A stretch of DNA of 64,000 bases, from the NCBI RefSeq assembly GCF_014395785.1, contig NZ_CP060713.1, positions 1,144,501 to 1,208,500 on the forward strand. The letters run 5' to 3'. Below, in pieces: positions 8,927 through 16,978 of the stretch (the first letter of the stretch is position 1; every line of letters starts with the position of its first letter). The stretch comes from Nocardioides mesophilus. Its GTDB lineage: Bacteria; Actinomycetota; Actinomycetes; Propionibacteriales; Nocardioidaceae. The translations under genes and the position numbers were made by a program. Under the pieces are notes generated by a model. It saw nothing but the letters and a program-made list of their open reading frames with translations, made no database searches and was not told the DNA's origin.

Positions 8927-9780
8927 GCATCCTCTCCATCCAGTCCCTGGTCGCCTACGGTCACGCCGGCAACAGCGCCGCGCTCTTCCCGCTGCAGCGG
9001 CTCGGCAAGGTGGTCTGGCCGGTGATGACCGTGCACTTCTCCAACCACACCGGCTACGGCGACTGGAAGGGCCCGCTGCTCGCGCCGGCCGACGTGGCCG
9101 CGGTGATCGAGGGCGTCGGCGACCGCGGCGCCTTCGCCCGCTGCGAGGCGGTGCTGTCGGGCTACCAGGGCGCCGAGGAGGTCGGCGCGGTTGTCCTCGA
9201 CGCGGTGGCCAAGGTGAAGGCCGAGTCGCCGTCGGCGATCTACTGCTGCGACCCGGTGATGGGCGACGTCGGCCGCGGCATGTTCGTGCGGCCCGGCATC
9301 CCGGAGTTCATGCGCGACCGCGTCGTGCCCGCGGCCGACGTGATCACCCCGAACCACTTCGAGCTCGACTTCCTCGCCGGCGTCACCACGACGACGTACG
9401 ACGAGCTCCTCGACGCGGTGGCTGCCGTGCGAGCCGGCGGTCCGGACACCGTGCTGGTCACCAGCGTGATCCTCGAGGACACCCCCGCCGACATGCTCGA
9501 CATGGTCGCGGTCTCCGGCGACGGCGCCTGGCGCACCCGGTTCCCGCGGCTCGAGGCGAGCCCGCCCGGCGCCGGCGACCTGACTGCGGCGGTGTTCCTC
9601 GCGAACCTCCTCGACGGGCAGGGGCGCGGGCTCGACGAGGCGCTGGCGCGCACCACCGCCTCGGTGTTCGCGGTGGTCGCGGCGACCGCCGAGGCCGGCG
9701 AGCGGGAGATGCGGATCATCCAGACCCAGGACGAGCTGGCCTCCCCCTCGCGGACCTTCGAGGCCGTCCGGCTGCGCTGA
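8923..9780 (+). CDS. pdxY: Pyridoxal kinase PdxY
   Basis: Cytosolic kinase of the ribokinase fold (285 aa) that phosphorylates pyridoxal in the B6 salvage path. The N-terminus ILSIQSLVAYGHAGNSAALFPLQRLG is the family signature for substrate binding. DPVMGDVGRGMFV and the catalytic-loop region SPPGAGDLTAAVFLANLL (Asp base) are present. GTG 8923 overlaps the preceding stop by GTGA. Its position at the end of the acid-catabolism unit may be only translational coupling; no direct metabolic link is evident. Confidence 0.92.
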   Translation: MSILSIQSLVAYGHAGNSAALFPLQRLGKVVWPVMTVHFSNHTGYGDWKGPLLAPADVAAVIEGVGDRGAFARCEAVLSGYQGAEEVGAVVLDAVAKVKAESPSAIYCCDPVMGDVGRGMFVRPGIPEFMRDRVVPAADVITPNHFELDFLAGVTTTTYDELLDAVAAVRAGGPDTVLVTSVILEDTPADMLDMVAVSGDGAWRTRFPRLEASPPGAGDLTAAVFLANLLDGQGRGLDEALARTTASVFAVVAATAEAGEREMRIIQTQDELASPSRTFEAVRLR

Positions 9781-9781
9781 G

Positions 9782-9840
9782 AGCGTTTGTCAGGTTCGAG
9801 CCGAGGACCTCTCGCGTGCGAGGCGAGTGCTCTGCCCGAG
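9782..9840 (-). pseudogene. 3' tRNA remnant (tRNA-like; possible old attachment site)
   Basis: About 56 nt align with the anticodon arm, variable loop, T arm and 3' acceptor of the tRNA-Thr at 11940-12012. Identical blocks include ttgtcaggttcga and aggcgagtgctct. The T-stem no longer pairs, and no 5' acceptor strand lies upstream. The anticodon position reads CGC. The last codons and stop of the transketolase C-terminal gene run through it. It is in the same orientation as the intact tRNA, which fits the far-end duplicate left by insertion into a tRNA 3' end. Confidence 0.65.
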
Positions 9841-10719
9841 GAACACCTCCAGGGACGCCCGGATCCCCGCCGCGTCCAGGCCGTGCGCCGCGACGTGCTG
9901 CCGCGGGGTGCCGTACCTGCGCAGCTCCTCCGCACCGACGCCGAGAGCCAGCAGCCGATGGGGTACGTCCACGAGTGCGTCCGACACCACCCGGCTCGAG
10001 GTCCCGGCCAGGTAGGGCTCGACGAGCACCACCTCGGGACCGGACAGCACCTCACGCAGGCCGCGGCCGTCGAAGGGCCGCACCGTGCTCGCGTAGAGCA
10101 CCGTGGCGTCGAGCCCCCCGGTCGCTGCGACCACCGCATCGAGGACTGGGCCGACCGCCACGACCGTCGGCCCGGCGCCCCGTCGCAGCACGTGGAAGCG
10201 ACCCGGTCGCACCGGGAACGCCTCGGTGTTCTGCTGGGACACGACCCGGACGTAGTCACGGCCGCTGCCGGCCACGGCGAGCCGCAGGGCGTCCTCGACC
10301 TCGGTGGCGTGACCGGGGACGTGGACGGTCCAGCCGGGCAGGGTGTCGATGAGGGCCACGTCGCCGGGCGCCTGGTGGGTCCGACCAGCGGAGGCGGCGT
10401 CGAACGAGCCCCCGGAGCCGACCAGGACGCCGCCGACGTCCTGGTGGCTGAAGCCCAGCTTGATCTGCTCGAAGGCGCGCTCCACCAGGAACGAGCCGAA
10501 CGTGTGCACGATCGGACGCATCCCGGTCAGGGCCAGTCCGGCACCGACGTTGACCAGCAGCTGTTCGCGGATGCCGACGTTGATCACCCGGTCGGGGTGG
10601 CTCCGCTCGGCGTCGGCGAAGAACTGTCCGCTGATCTCGGCGTAGACGAGTGCCACCGACGGGTCCTCGTCGAGCAGTGCGGTGGCGGCGCGCGCGAAGG
10701 TCTGACGGGGGTCGCTCAT
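9790..10719 (-). CDS. Transketolase, C-terminal (pyrimidine-binding plus C) subunit
   Basis: 309-aa second half of a split transketolase or transketolase-like TPP enzyme. It holds the Pyr domain (ISGQFFADAERSHPDRVINVGIREQLLVNVGAGLAL, with the conserved Glu that activates TPP in IREQ) and the C-terminal domain from about residue 190. It overlaps the N-terminal subunit gene by ATGA, so both are made from one mRNA, and both subunits are needed for activity. The last 17-19 codons lie in the tRNA remnant, so the C-terminus was probably reset by the insertion. The real sugar-phosphate substrate is not proven. Confidence 0.88.
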   Translation of the reverse strand: MSDPRQTFARAATALLDEDPSVALVYAEISGQFFADAERSHPDRVINVGIREQLLVNVGAGLALTGMRPIVHTFGSFLVERAFEQIKLGFSHQDVGGVLVGSGGSFDAASAGRTHQAPGDVALIDTLPGWTVHVPGHATEVEDALRLAVAGSGRDYVRVVSQQNTEAFPVRPGRFHVLRRGAGPTVVAVGPVLDAVVAATGGLDATVLYASTVRPFDGRGLREVLSGPEVVLVEPYLAGTSSRVVSDALVDVPHRLLALGVGAEELRRYGTPRQHVAAHGLDAAGIRASLEVFLGQSTRLARERSSART

Positions 10720-11417
10720 GACTTCTCCTCCACCTCGGCCACGACCGCGGTGGGCCGACCCGTCGACGAGTGCAGGGCACGTTCCAAGGCATCGTGGTCC
10801 CGGCCGTCGACGGTCACCACCTCCCAGCCCTCGTGGGAGAAGCGGCCCTCAATCAGCCCGGGCCGGTTCCAGGTGGACGATCTGTTGTCGATCACGACGA
10901 CGGTGAGCCGGTCCAGCGCGAGCGCTCCGGCGAGCTCGATCGCCTCGTGGTTGCTGCCTTCGTCGAGCTCGGCGTCCCCGACGAGGACGACGGTGCGGGC
11001 GTCGAGGCCCTGCGCCCGCAGGCCGAGCGCCGTGCCCACCGCGATCGGCAGGCCGTGCCCGAGGGACCCGCTGGAGATCTCCACGCCCGGCACGAGGTTG
11101 CGGTCGGGGTGGTAGCCCAGCGGCGAGTCGAAGCGCCCCCAGCCCGCCAGCCACTCCTCCGGCAGGAAGCCGTGGGCGGCGAGGACGGCGTAGTAGGCCA
11201 TCGGCCCGTGCCCCTTGGACAGCAGGAACCGGTCGCGGTCCGGCAGCCACCCAGGCTCGGGCGCCACCCGGAGCACCCGGTCGTAGAGCACCCAGATCAC
11301 GTCCAGCGTGGAGGTGGCGGCAGCGGTGTGCTTCTCGTCGCCGGTCATCAGCCACATCAGACGGGGGAGGTCGTCGTAGCCGGGTCGTGTGCGCCCGGCG
11401 GTTGTGGTGGTGGTCAT
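10716..11417 (-). CDS. Transketolase, N-terminal (TPP-binding) subunit
   Basis: About 233 aa covering the diphosphate-binding half of transketolase: LSKGHGPMAYYAVLAAHG, SSGSLGHGLPIAVGTALG and the TPP/Mg motif VLVGDAELDEGSNHEA, all at normal positions. I chose ATG 11417 over ATG 11426 because the latter overlaps the -10 box CACGAT (11425-11430). A transcript starting 7 nt downstream would begin at ATG 11417 (leaderless). The promoter spacer holds a SoxR box, so redox-controlled expression of this split transketolase is likely. Transketolase feeds the pentose phosphate pathway and so could support NADPH supply; that link is inference. Confidence 0.88.
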   Translation of the reverse strand: MTTTTTAGRTRPGYDDLPRLMWLMTGDEKHTAAATSTLDVIWVLYDRVLRVAPEPGWLPDRDRFLLSKGHGPMAYYAVLAAHGFLPEEWLAGWGRFDSPLGYHPDRNLVPGVEISSGSLGHGLPIAVGTALGLRAQGLDARTVVLVGDAELDEGSNHEAIELAGALALDRLTVVVIDNRSSTWNRPGLIEGRFSHEGWEVVTVDGRDHDALERALHSSTGRPTAVVAEVEEKS

Positions 11418-11424
11418 GGAGCCC

Positions 11425-11455
11425 ATCGTGCAAGCTCAAGTCCACTTGAGGTCAA
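11425..11455 (-). promoter_or_regulatory. MerR-type promoter of the split transketolase operon
   Basis: TTGACC (-35, 11455-11450) and CACGAT (-10, 11430-11425) are separated by 19 bp. That over-long spacer is typical of promoters activated by MerR-family proteins. The -10 ends 7 nt before ATG 11417. Confidence 0.65.
11434..11451. promoter_or_regulatory. SoxR box
   Basis: GCTCAAGTCCACTTGAGG matches the classic SoxR operator CCTCAAGTTAACTTGAGG at 15 of 18 positions. It has a perfect CTCAAGT/ACTTGAG dyad. It lies in the 19-bp spacer of the transketolase promoter and just upstream of soxR. Confidence 0.85.
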
Positions 11456-11459
11456 GGGC

Positions 11460-11465
11460 TACTCT
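11460..11465 (+). promoter_or_regulatory. -10 box of soxR (TACTCT)
   Basis: TACTCT ends 6 nt before GTG 11472, consistent with a leaderless soxR transcript starting just downstream of the SoxR box. Confidence 0.5.
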
Positions 11466-11471
11466 GACGAC

Positions 11472-11918
11472 GTGTCGCAGCCGCACCACCTCACCATCGG
11501 CCAGCTCGCCGAGCGCAGTGGCGTGGCTCCCTCCGCGCTGCGCTACTACGAGGACCTCGGGCTGATCACCTCCGTGCGCACGGCAGGCAACCAGCGCCGC
11601 TACCTCCGGCCCACGCTGCGCCGGGTGGCGTTCGTCCGGTCGGCACAGCGGGTCGGCCTCACCCTCGACGAGGTTGCCGAGGCGCTGGCGACGCTGCCGG
11701 AGGGGCGCACTCCTACCAAGGCGGACTGGTCGCGGTTGTCCCGGTCGTGGCGGCCGAGGCTCGACGAGCAGATCGAGCGGCTCGAGCGGCTGCGGGACAA
11801 GCTCGACTCCTGCATCGGCTGCGGCTGTCTGAGCCTGCGCACCTGCGCTCTGCGCAACGCCGGCGACGAGGCCGCCTCGCGCGGGCCGGGGGCGGTCTAC
11901 CTCCAGCCGGGCGCGTGA
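11472..11918 (+). CDS. soxR: Redox-sensitive activator SoxR
   Basis: MerR-family regulator (148 aa) with a [2Fe-2S] cluster that responds to redox-cycling compounds. The N-terminal winged helix (LTIGQLAERSGVAPSALRYY, residues 7-26) and the long dimer helix (about 95-113) precede the cluster motif CIGCGCLSLRTC. The ligands are Cys 114, 117, 119 and 125, in the exact C-x2-C-x-C-x5-C SoxR spacing. GTG 11472 follows a TACTCT box by 6 nt. It is divergent from the split transketolase, with a SoxR box between them. In actinobacteria SoxR usually answers to redox-active secondary metabolites; a transketolase target is not one I know of. Confidence 0.95.
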   Translation: MSQPHHLTIGQLAERSGVAPSALRYYEDLGLITSVRTAGNQRRYLRPTLRRVAFVRSAQRVGLTLDEVAEALATLPEGRTPTKADWSRLSRSWRPRLDEQIERLERLRDKLDSCIGCGCLSLRTCALRNAGDEAASRGPGAVYLQPGA

Positions 11919-11939
11919 GGCCAAGGCCCCGGGGGCTGG

Positions 11940-12012
11940 AGCCGCTTGTCAGGTTCGAACTGACGACCTTTCGCTTACAAGGCGAGTGCTCTACCAGCTG
12001 AGCTAAAGCGGC
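11940..12012 (-). tRNA. tRNA-Thr (anticodon TGT)
   Basis: Full cloverleaf. The 7-bp acceptor GCCGCTT/AAGCGGC (12012-12006 with 11947-11941) pairs fully. The D arm is GCTC...GAGC, the anticodon loop CTTGTAA has anticodon TGT, and the T arm GTCAG-TTCGAAC-CTGAC pairs. The discriminator base is T (11940), acceptable for Thr. The 27-43 pair of the anticodon stem is a mismatch (C-A). No CCA is encoded. Confidence 0.93.
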
Positions 12013-12101
12013 GACGTGACGGCTTCCATCGTAATGAGACAGGTGTGGTCCGGCCGCATGTGGGTACGACGGGACTGTTCCCGAGACGAAGGAGGCACCA
12101 C

Positions 12102-12272
12102 ATGGGCGCCGACGACAAGATGCAGAACAAGACCGAGGGCCTGGTCGGATCGGCCAAGGAGAAGCTTGGCTCTGCGACGGGCGACAAGTCGATGGAGAAC
12201 GAGGGCAAGGGCGAGCAGAGCAAGGCCGACCTGAAGCAGGCCGGCGAGAAGGTGAAGGACGCCTTCAAGTAG
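12102..12272 (+). CDS. CsbD-family stress protein
   Basis: 56-aa, Lys/Glu/Gly-rich, hydrophilic protein of the CsbD family. The N-terminal KMQNKTEGLVGSAKEKLGSATGD is the family pattern. Members are general-stress proteins of unknown biochemical role. ATG 12102 sits 6-8 nt after a strong AAGGAGG; the longer frame to 12045 would begin upstream of that site. It is a single gene, followed by a 13-bp hairpin at 12289-12333 that probably ends transcription. Confidence 0.9.
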   Translation: MGADDKMQNKTEGLVGSAKEKLGSATGDKSMENEGKGEQSKADLKQAGEKVKDAFK

Positions 12273-12288
12273 CCCCTCGCTCCTCCCG

Positions 12289-12333
12289 CTGTGCGGGTGC
12301 GGCCGCGTGCAGACGCCGGTCGCACCCGCACAG
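12289..12333. terminator. Hairpin between convergent genes
   Basis: CTGTGCGGGTGCG (12289-12301) pairs perfectly with CGCACCCGCACAG (12321-12333) across a 19-nt loop. It lies between the convergent csbD and secreted-protein genes. No T tract is seen, so termination may be factor-aided. Confidence 0.5.
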
Positions 12334-12357
12334 TCATGTCCGGGTCGATCCGTCCGG

Positions 12358-13005
12358 CTACTGGCAGTTCGCACCCACGCAGAACGAGCTCGAGCCCTCG
12401 CGCACCACGGCGAGCTGGCCGAAGTCGAGCGCGGCGGCACGCAGCCGCTGGGTGCCCAGCCATCCCTTGGCGGTGGCGGCACGGTTCTTGCCGTTGGAGT
12501 GGTAGGAGTAGCTGAACCCCTCTCCCTTCACGTGCTCGTTGGTCACCCCGCGGGTGATCGAGCCCTGCCCGGTCCAGGACGCCTTGAGGTCGAGGGTGCC
12601 GTCCTGGCACGGCTTCGGCTGGTCCCAGTTGGCGTCGTAGAAGCAGGTCCTGGCCGGCAGATCGGTGCCGGTCACCTTCGCGCTGGACAGCTTGGCGGCG
12701 TCGATGTCGAAGGTGAACCCGGTCGTCACGTCGATGATGGTCTCCTTGGCGCCGGCGAACTCACCGTTGCTGTCGAGCCGCGCGCGGAACCGCACCACGT
12801 AGAGGCTGGATCCCTTCTTGGCGTGCGTGGCGTTGACGTAGGTGTCCCGCACGCTGGTGTCGGTGGCGACGAACCAGTCGGCGTCGGCAACGGCCCCGTG
12901 GAACCGCTGATGGGTGATCTTTCCCGCCGCGGCGCCGGCCGGGCCGCCCCAGACCAGCACCATCGCCATCATCACCAGTACCACTGCCCTGAGTGCTCGT
13001 GACAT
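12358..13005 (-). CDS. Secreted protein of unknown function
   Basis: 215-aa exported protein. The N-terminus MSRALRAVVLVMMAMVLVWG with an Ala-rich AGAAA site reads as a Sec signal peptide. The mature part is about 190 aa, rich in beta-strand-type sequence, with four Cys that could form two disulfides (TCFYDANWDQPKPC and SFCVGANC). ATG 13005 was chosen because GGAGGGG lies 8-14 nt upstream and the signal peptide starts there. No family recognised. It is a single gene convergent with csbD. Confidence 0.8.
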   Translation of the reverse strand: MSRALRAVVLVMMAMVLVWGGPAGAAAGKITHQRFHGAVADADWFVATDTSVRDTYVNATHAKKGSSLYVVRFRARLDSNGEFAGAKETIIDVTTGFTFDIDAAKLSSAKVTGTDLPARTCFYDANWDQPKPCQDGTLDLKASWTGQGSITRGVTNEHVKGEGFSYSYHSNGKNRAATAKGWLGTQRLRAAALDFGQLAVVREGSSSFCVGANCQ

Positions 13006-13165
13006 CTGCTCGCCCCTCCGTCCTGGCCGCCTGGCCGCCCCTGAGGCCGTCCGGCCCTTCGTCCTCCGATCACAGCCCCGCAGCCCGGACAGCGACAGAG
13101 GCTCAGGTCCCGGGCCGGAGCGGCCCACCGGGCTGGACGGCCGAGAAGTCGCGCTCGCGGGCCAC

Positions 13166-13171
13166 TAGGCT
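13166..13171 (+). promoter_or_regulatory. -10 box (TAGGCT)
   Basis: TAGGCT ends 7 nt before ATG 13179; a leaderless start is likely. Confidence 0.5.
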
Positions 13172-13178
13172 GCCGGGC

Positions 13179-14450
13179 ATGGCGTTACGGATCGTTGCGA
13201 CGAGGCCGAACCCCGCTCTGGTGACGCTGCCGTGGGACACCCCGCTCGAGCAGTGGGGCGACGACGTCGTCATCCAGCTCCCCCGCGGCATCTCCCGGCA
13301 CGTGGTGCGCATCGTGCGCCTCGGCGTGGACGTCTACGCGGTCAAGGAGACCCGAGAACGCTACGCCTTCGGGGAGTACCGCCTGCTGCGCGACCTGCGC
13401 CGGCTGGGGCTGCCCGCCGTCGAGCCGGTCGGGGTGGTCGACGGCCGGATCGGCCGCGACGGCGACGAGATCGAGCCCTGCCTGGTCACCCGGCACCTGC
13501 ACTTCTCGCTCCCCTACCGGTCGCTGTTCTCGCACGGGCTGCCCTCGGAGAACCTGCCCCTGCTGGTCGACGCCCTGGTGGTGCTGCTGGTCCGGCTGCA
13601 CCTGGCCGGCTTCTACTGGGGCGACGTGTCGCTGTCGAACGTGCTGTTCCGCCGGAGCGCGGGCGAGTTCACGGCGTACCTCGTCGACGCCGAGACCGGC
13701 GAGCTGCACAACGTGCTGAGCCGCGGCCAGCGCGACTACGACATCGACGTGGCGGTCACCAACATCTTCGGCGAGCTGCTGGACCTCCAGGCCGGCAGCC
13801 TGCTCGACGCGTCGGTGGACGCGCACGCGATCGCCGAGCTGGTCCGCACCCGCTACGAGGCGCTGTGGGCGGAGCTGACCGAGACCGAGGAGTTCGGCAC
13901 CCAGGAGATCTGGCGGATCGAGCAGCGGATCGAGCGGCTCAACGACCTCGGCTTCGACATCGACGAGCTCGACATCGTCACCGACTGGGACGGCGCCACG
14001 GTGCGGGTCCAGCCCAAGGTGGTCGAGGCCGGCCACCACGCCCGCGAGCTGCAGGGCCTGACCGGGTTGCACGTGGAGGACAACCAGGCCCGCCGGCTGC
14101 TCAACGACCTGGCCACCTACACCGCCCACTTCGACCTCGGCGGCGAGGACCGGGCCGTCGTCGCGCACCGGTGGATGACCGAGATCTACGAGCCGATCAC
14201 GGCGATGATCCCCGCCGAGCTGCGCAGCCGCCTCGAGCCGGCCGAGATGTTCCACGAGGTGCTCGAGCACCGGTGGTACCTCTCCGAACGGGCCGGGAGG
14301 TCCGTGCCCCTGTTCCAGGCGGCGGCGTCCTACGTCCAGGACGTGCTCGCCCGGCGGCCCGACGAGGCACTGGCCACCGGCCCCGGACCCGACGACGAGG
14401 ACGCCGCAGGGGCCGACGGCGCGGTAGCGGACGACCCGGTCACCCGCTGA
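13179..14450 (+). CDS. DUF4032 protein with a kinase-like (lipopolysaccharide kinase-type) fold
   Basis: 423-aa actinobacterial protein. The N-terminal half resembles the Kdo/WaaP kinase fold: VYAVKETRERYAFGEYRLLRDL (Lys-Glu pair), then LAGFYWGDVSLSNVLF (catalytic-loop-like, Asp at GDVSLSN) and YLVDAETGEL (DxE metal-loop-like). The C-terminal DUF4032 part begins near residue 250. The substrate is not known. ATG 13179 follows the TAGGCT box by 7 nt. The last about 35 residues are Asp/Ala/Gly-rich and probably disordered. It converges with rlmB, with 13 nt between stops. Confidence 0.85.
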   Translation: MALRIVATRPNPALVTLPWDTPLEQWGDDVVIQLPRGISRHVVRIVRLGVDVYAVKETRERYAFGEYRLLRDLRRLGLPAVEPVGVVDGRIGRDGDEIEPCLVTRHLHFSLPYRSLFSHGLPSENLPLLVDALVVLLVRLHLAGFYWGDVSLSNVLFRRSAGEFTAYLVDAETGELHNVLSRGQRDYDIDVAVTNIFGELLDLQAGSLLDASVDAHAIAELVRTRYEALWAELTETEEFGTQEIWRIEQRIERLNDLGFDIDELDIVTDWDGATVRVQPKVVEAGHHARELQGLTGLHVEDNQARRLLNDLATYTAHFDLGGEDRAVVAHRWMTEIYEPITAMIPAELRSRLEPAEMFHEVLEHRWYLSERAGRSVPLFQAAASYVQDVLARRPDEALATGPGPDDEDAAGADGAVADDPVTR

Positions 14451-14463
14451 GCCGACCAGTCGG

Positions 14464-15414
14464 TCAGATCGCGCCGCGGCGGCGCGCGATGGCGTAGAGC
14501 GCCACCGAGGCGGCGACCCCGGCGTTGAGCGACTCGAGCTCGTTGACCATCGGGATCGAGACCAGCTGGTCGCAGGTCTCGGCCACCAGCCGGGACAGGC
14601 CGTCGCCCTCGGAGCCGACCACCACGACCAGCGGGCCCTCGGCCAGCTCGAGGTCGGGCAGCGAGACGTCGCCGTCCGCGGCCAGCCCGACCACCATGCA
14701 GCCGGCCTCCTGGTAGGCCTTGAGCTGACGGGTGAGGTTGGTCGCCTGGGCCACCGGGATCCGCGACGCGGCCCCGGCGGAGGTCTTCCACGCGGAGGCG
14801 GTCATCCCGGCCGCCCGGCGCTCGGGGATCAGCACCCCGTGCGCGCCGAACCCGGAGGCGGAGCGGACCACGGCGCCGAGGTTGCGGGGGTCGGTGACCG
14901 AGTCGAGCGCGACGATCAGCGCCGGCTCCTTGCGCTCCGCGGCGCGGTCCAGGAGGTCCTGGGGATGGGCGTACTCGTAGGCCGGCACCCGGGCGGCGAG
15001 CCCCTGGTGCACCGCGCCGCCGGTCAGCCGGTCGAGCTCGTTGCGGGGCGCCTCGAGCAGCGAGATCCCGCGCTCGGCCGCCACCCGGAACACCTCCCGG
15101 AGCCGTCCGTCGCGCTCGGCGCCCTCGGCGACGTACACCGTGGTCACCGGCATCTGGGCGCGGAGCGCCTCCACGACCGCGTTGCGGCCCGCGATCCACT
15201 CGGAGTCGCCGGTCTTCTTGCGCTGCGGGCGGGCCGAGGACTTCCGGTCGGTCCGCACCTGGTCCTTGTACGCCTTGTGGTTCGGGCGGTCCTTCGCCTT
15301 CGGCGTCGGACCCCTGCCTTCGAGGCCGCGCTTCACGCGGCCTCCGGAGCCTGCGGTGGGGTTGCCCTTGCCGGTCCGCTTGACCGCGCCGCGCCGCGCC
15401 GAGTTGCCTGCCAT
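14464..15414 (-). CDS. rlmB: 23S rRNA (guanosine-2251-2'-O)-methyltransferase RlmB
   Basis: SpoU/TrmH-family knotted methyltransferase, 316 aa. The first about 65 residues are Lys/Arg/Gly-rich and disordered, as in actinobacterial RlmB. A substrate-binding domain follows (WIAGRNAVVEAL). The SPOUT domain has motifs 1-3: ALDSVTDPRNLGAVVRSA, GSEGDGLSRL and SIPMVNELESLNAGVAASV. It uses SAM to 2'-O-methylate G2251 in the peptidyl-transferase P loop. It is 31 nt downstream of cysS in the same direction, the usual actinobacterial cysS-rlmB pair. Confidence 0.93.
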   Translation of the reverse strand: MAGNSARRGAVKRTGKGNPTAGSGGRVKRGLEGRGPTPKAKDRPNHKAYKDQVRTDRKSSARPQRKKTGDSEWIAGRNAVVEALRAQMPVTTVYVAEGAERDGRLREVFRVAAERGISLLEAPRNELDRLTGGAVHQGLAARVPAYEYAHPQDLLDRAAERKEPALIVALDSVTDPRNLGAVVRSASGFGAHGVLIPERRAAGMTASAWKTSAGAASRIPVAQATNLTRQLKAYQEAGCMVVGLAADGDVSLPDLELAEGPLVVVVGSEGDGLSRLVAETCDQLVSIPMVNELESLNAGVAASVALYAIARRRGAI

Positions 15415-15445
15415 CAGTTGTCCTTCGGTGATCGTGGTGCGTGGG

Positions 15446-16966
15446 TCAGAGGGACCATTGGGGCCCCTGCGGTGTGTCCTCGAGCTCGATCCCGGCCGCC
15501 TTCAGCTGCTCGCGGATCGCGTCCGCGGCGGCGAAGTCCTTCGCCGCGCGCGCCGTGGTGCGCTGCTCGAGCAGCGCCGCCACCAGGCTGTCGACGGCGG
15601 CGGTGAGCTTCTCCTCGCGGGCCGAGGAGCCGCCCGCCGACCAGTGCGGGTCGAACGGGTCGATCCCCAGCACCGCCAGCATCCCGCGGACGTGCACGGC
15701 GGCGAGCAGCAGGTCCTCCGAAGGCCCCGCGTCGAGCAGCTTGTTGCCCCGCTTGACGGTCTCGAAGATGACCGCGACCGCGGCCGGGGTGCCGAGGTCG
15801 TCGTCCATCGCCGCGACGAACGGTCCGGGCAGCGTCGCCGCGAGCCCGCCCGGGTCGACCGGCTCCGGCGACGTCGGCACCGCGGCGGGGTCGAGGTCCA
15901 GGACGTCCGCGGCCCGGGTGAGGAAGTGCTCGACGCGCGCGAAGCCGGCCGCGGCCTCCTCGAGCGCCTCGAAGCTGAACTCGACGTGGCTGCGGTAGTG
16001 CGCGGCCACGATGTAGAAGCGCAGGTCGATCGCGCGCACCCGCTCCAGCACCGAGGGCACCACCAGGGAGTTGCCCAGCGACTTGCTCATCTTCTCGCCG
16101 GCCGTGGTGATCCAGGCGTTGTGCATCCAGTACTGCGCGAAGTCGTAGCCGGCCGCCCGGGACTGGGCCTGCTCGTTCTCGTGGTGCGGGAACCGCAGGT
16201 CGACGCCGCCGCCGTGGATGTCGAAGCCGGTGCCGAGGTACTTCAGCGCCATCGCCGAGCACTCGATGTGCCAGCCGGGCCGGCCGGGGCCCCACGGCGA
16301 CGGCCAGGCCGCGGTCTCCGGCTCGGACTCCTTCTTCCAGCCCTTCCACAGCGCGAAGTCGCGCGGGTCGCGCTTCCTGGCGACCGACTGCGGGTCGGCG
16401 GCCACCTCTGCGGCCTCCATGTCGTCGATCCGCTGACCGGTGAGCTCGCCGTACGCCGGCCACGACCGCACGTCGAAGTAGACGTCGCCGGAGCCGTCCT
16501 CGGCGGCGTAGGCGTGGCCGCGGGTGATCAGCCGGCCGATCAGCTCGATCATCTCCGGGACGTGCCCGGTGGCGGCCGGCTCGTAGGTGGGCGGCGCGAC
16601 GTTGAGGGAGTCGTAGGCCTTGTCGAGCTCGCGGTGCATCGCGTAGGCGAGGTTGTACCAGGGCCGGCCCTGCTCGGCCGACTTCACCAGGATCTTGTCG
16701 TCGATGTCGGTGATGTTGCGGATGAAGCTGACGTCGTACCCGTTCGCGAGCAGCCAGCGGCGCAGCACGTCGAAGTTCACCGCGGACCGGACGTGGCCGA
16801 CGTGCGGCTCGGACTGCACCGTCAGCCCGCACAGGTAGATCCCGGCCCGACCCGGCTCGAGCGGCTCGAAGGCGCGGACCTGCCGGCTGGCGGTGTCGTA
16901 GAGCCGCAGCGTCCCCGCAGGGGCGGGGTGGTGCGGCCCGGCGGGCGGCTCGGAGGTCGGGGTCAC
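15446..16966 (-). CDS. cysS: Cysteinyl-tRNA synthetase
   Basis: Class I synthetase, 506 aa, charging tRNA-Cys. Catalytic parts are visible: [13 protein letters not shown] (Zn-ligand Cys plus HIGH-type motif), WHIECSAMA (Zn Cys), FPHHENE (Zn His and Glu) and EKMSKSLGN (KMSKS). The start is GTG 16966; the upstream in-frame Met gives an implausible extension, and the box TACCAT lies 6 nt before this GTG. In many actinobacteria the order is carD-ispD-ispF-cysS-rlmB. Here ispF lies 4.3 kb away on the other strand and carD 19 kb away. Confidence 0.95.
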   Translation of the reverse strand: MTPTSEPPAGPHHPAPAGTLRLYDTASRQVRAFEPLEPGRAGIYLCGLTVQSEPHVGHVRSAVNFDVLRRWLLANGYDVSFIRNITDIDDKILVKSAEQGRPWYNLAYAMHRELDKAYDSLNVAPPTYEPAATGHVPEMIELIGRLITRGHAYAAEDGSGDVYFDVRSWPAYGELTGQRIDDMEAAEVAADPQSVARKRDPRDFALWKGWKKESEPETAAWPSPWGPGRPGWHIECSAMALKYLGTGFDIHGGGVDLRFPHHENEQAQSRAAGYDFAQYWMHNAWITTAGEKMSKSLGNSLVVPSVLERVRAIDLRFYIVAAHYRSHVEFSFEALEEAAAGFARVEHFLTRAADVLDLDPAAVPTSPEPVDPGGLAATLPGPFVAAMDDDLGTPAAVAVIFETVKRGNKLLDAGPSEDLLLAAVHVRGMLAVLGIDPFDPHWSAGGSSAREEKLTAAVDSLVAALLEQRTTARAAKDFAAADAIREQLKAAGIELEDTPQGPQWSL

Positions 16967-16972
16967 CGGGTC

Positions 16973-16978
16973 ATGGTA
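16973..16978 (-). promoter_or_regulatory. -10 box of cysS (TACCAT)
   Basis: TACCAT on the minus strand ends 6 nt before GTG 16966. Leaderless cysS mRNA is likely. Confidence 0.45.

Noticed and set aside
9782-9840. Functional tRNA (anticodon CGC)
   Set aside because: The T-stem does not pair, there is no 5' acceptor strand, and the sequence overlaps the 3' end of a coding gene.
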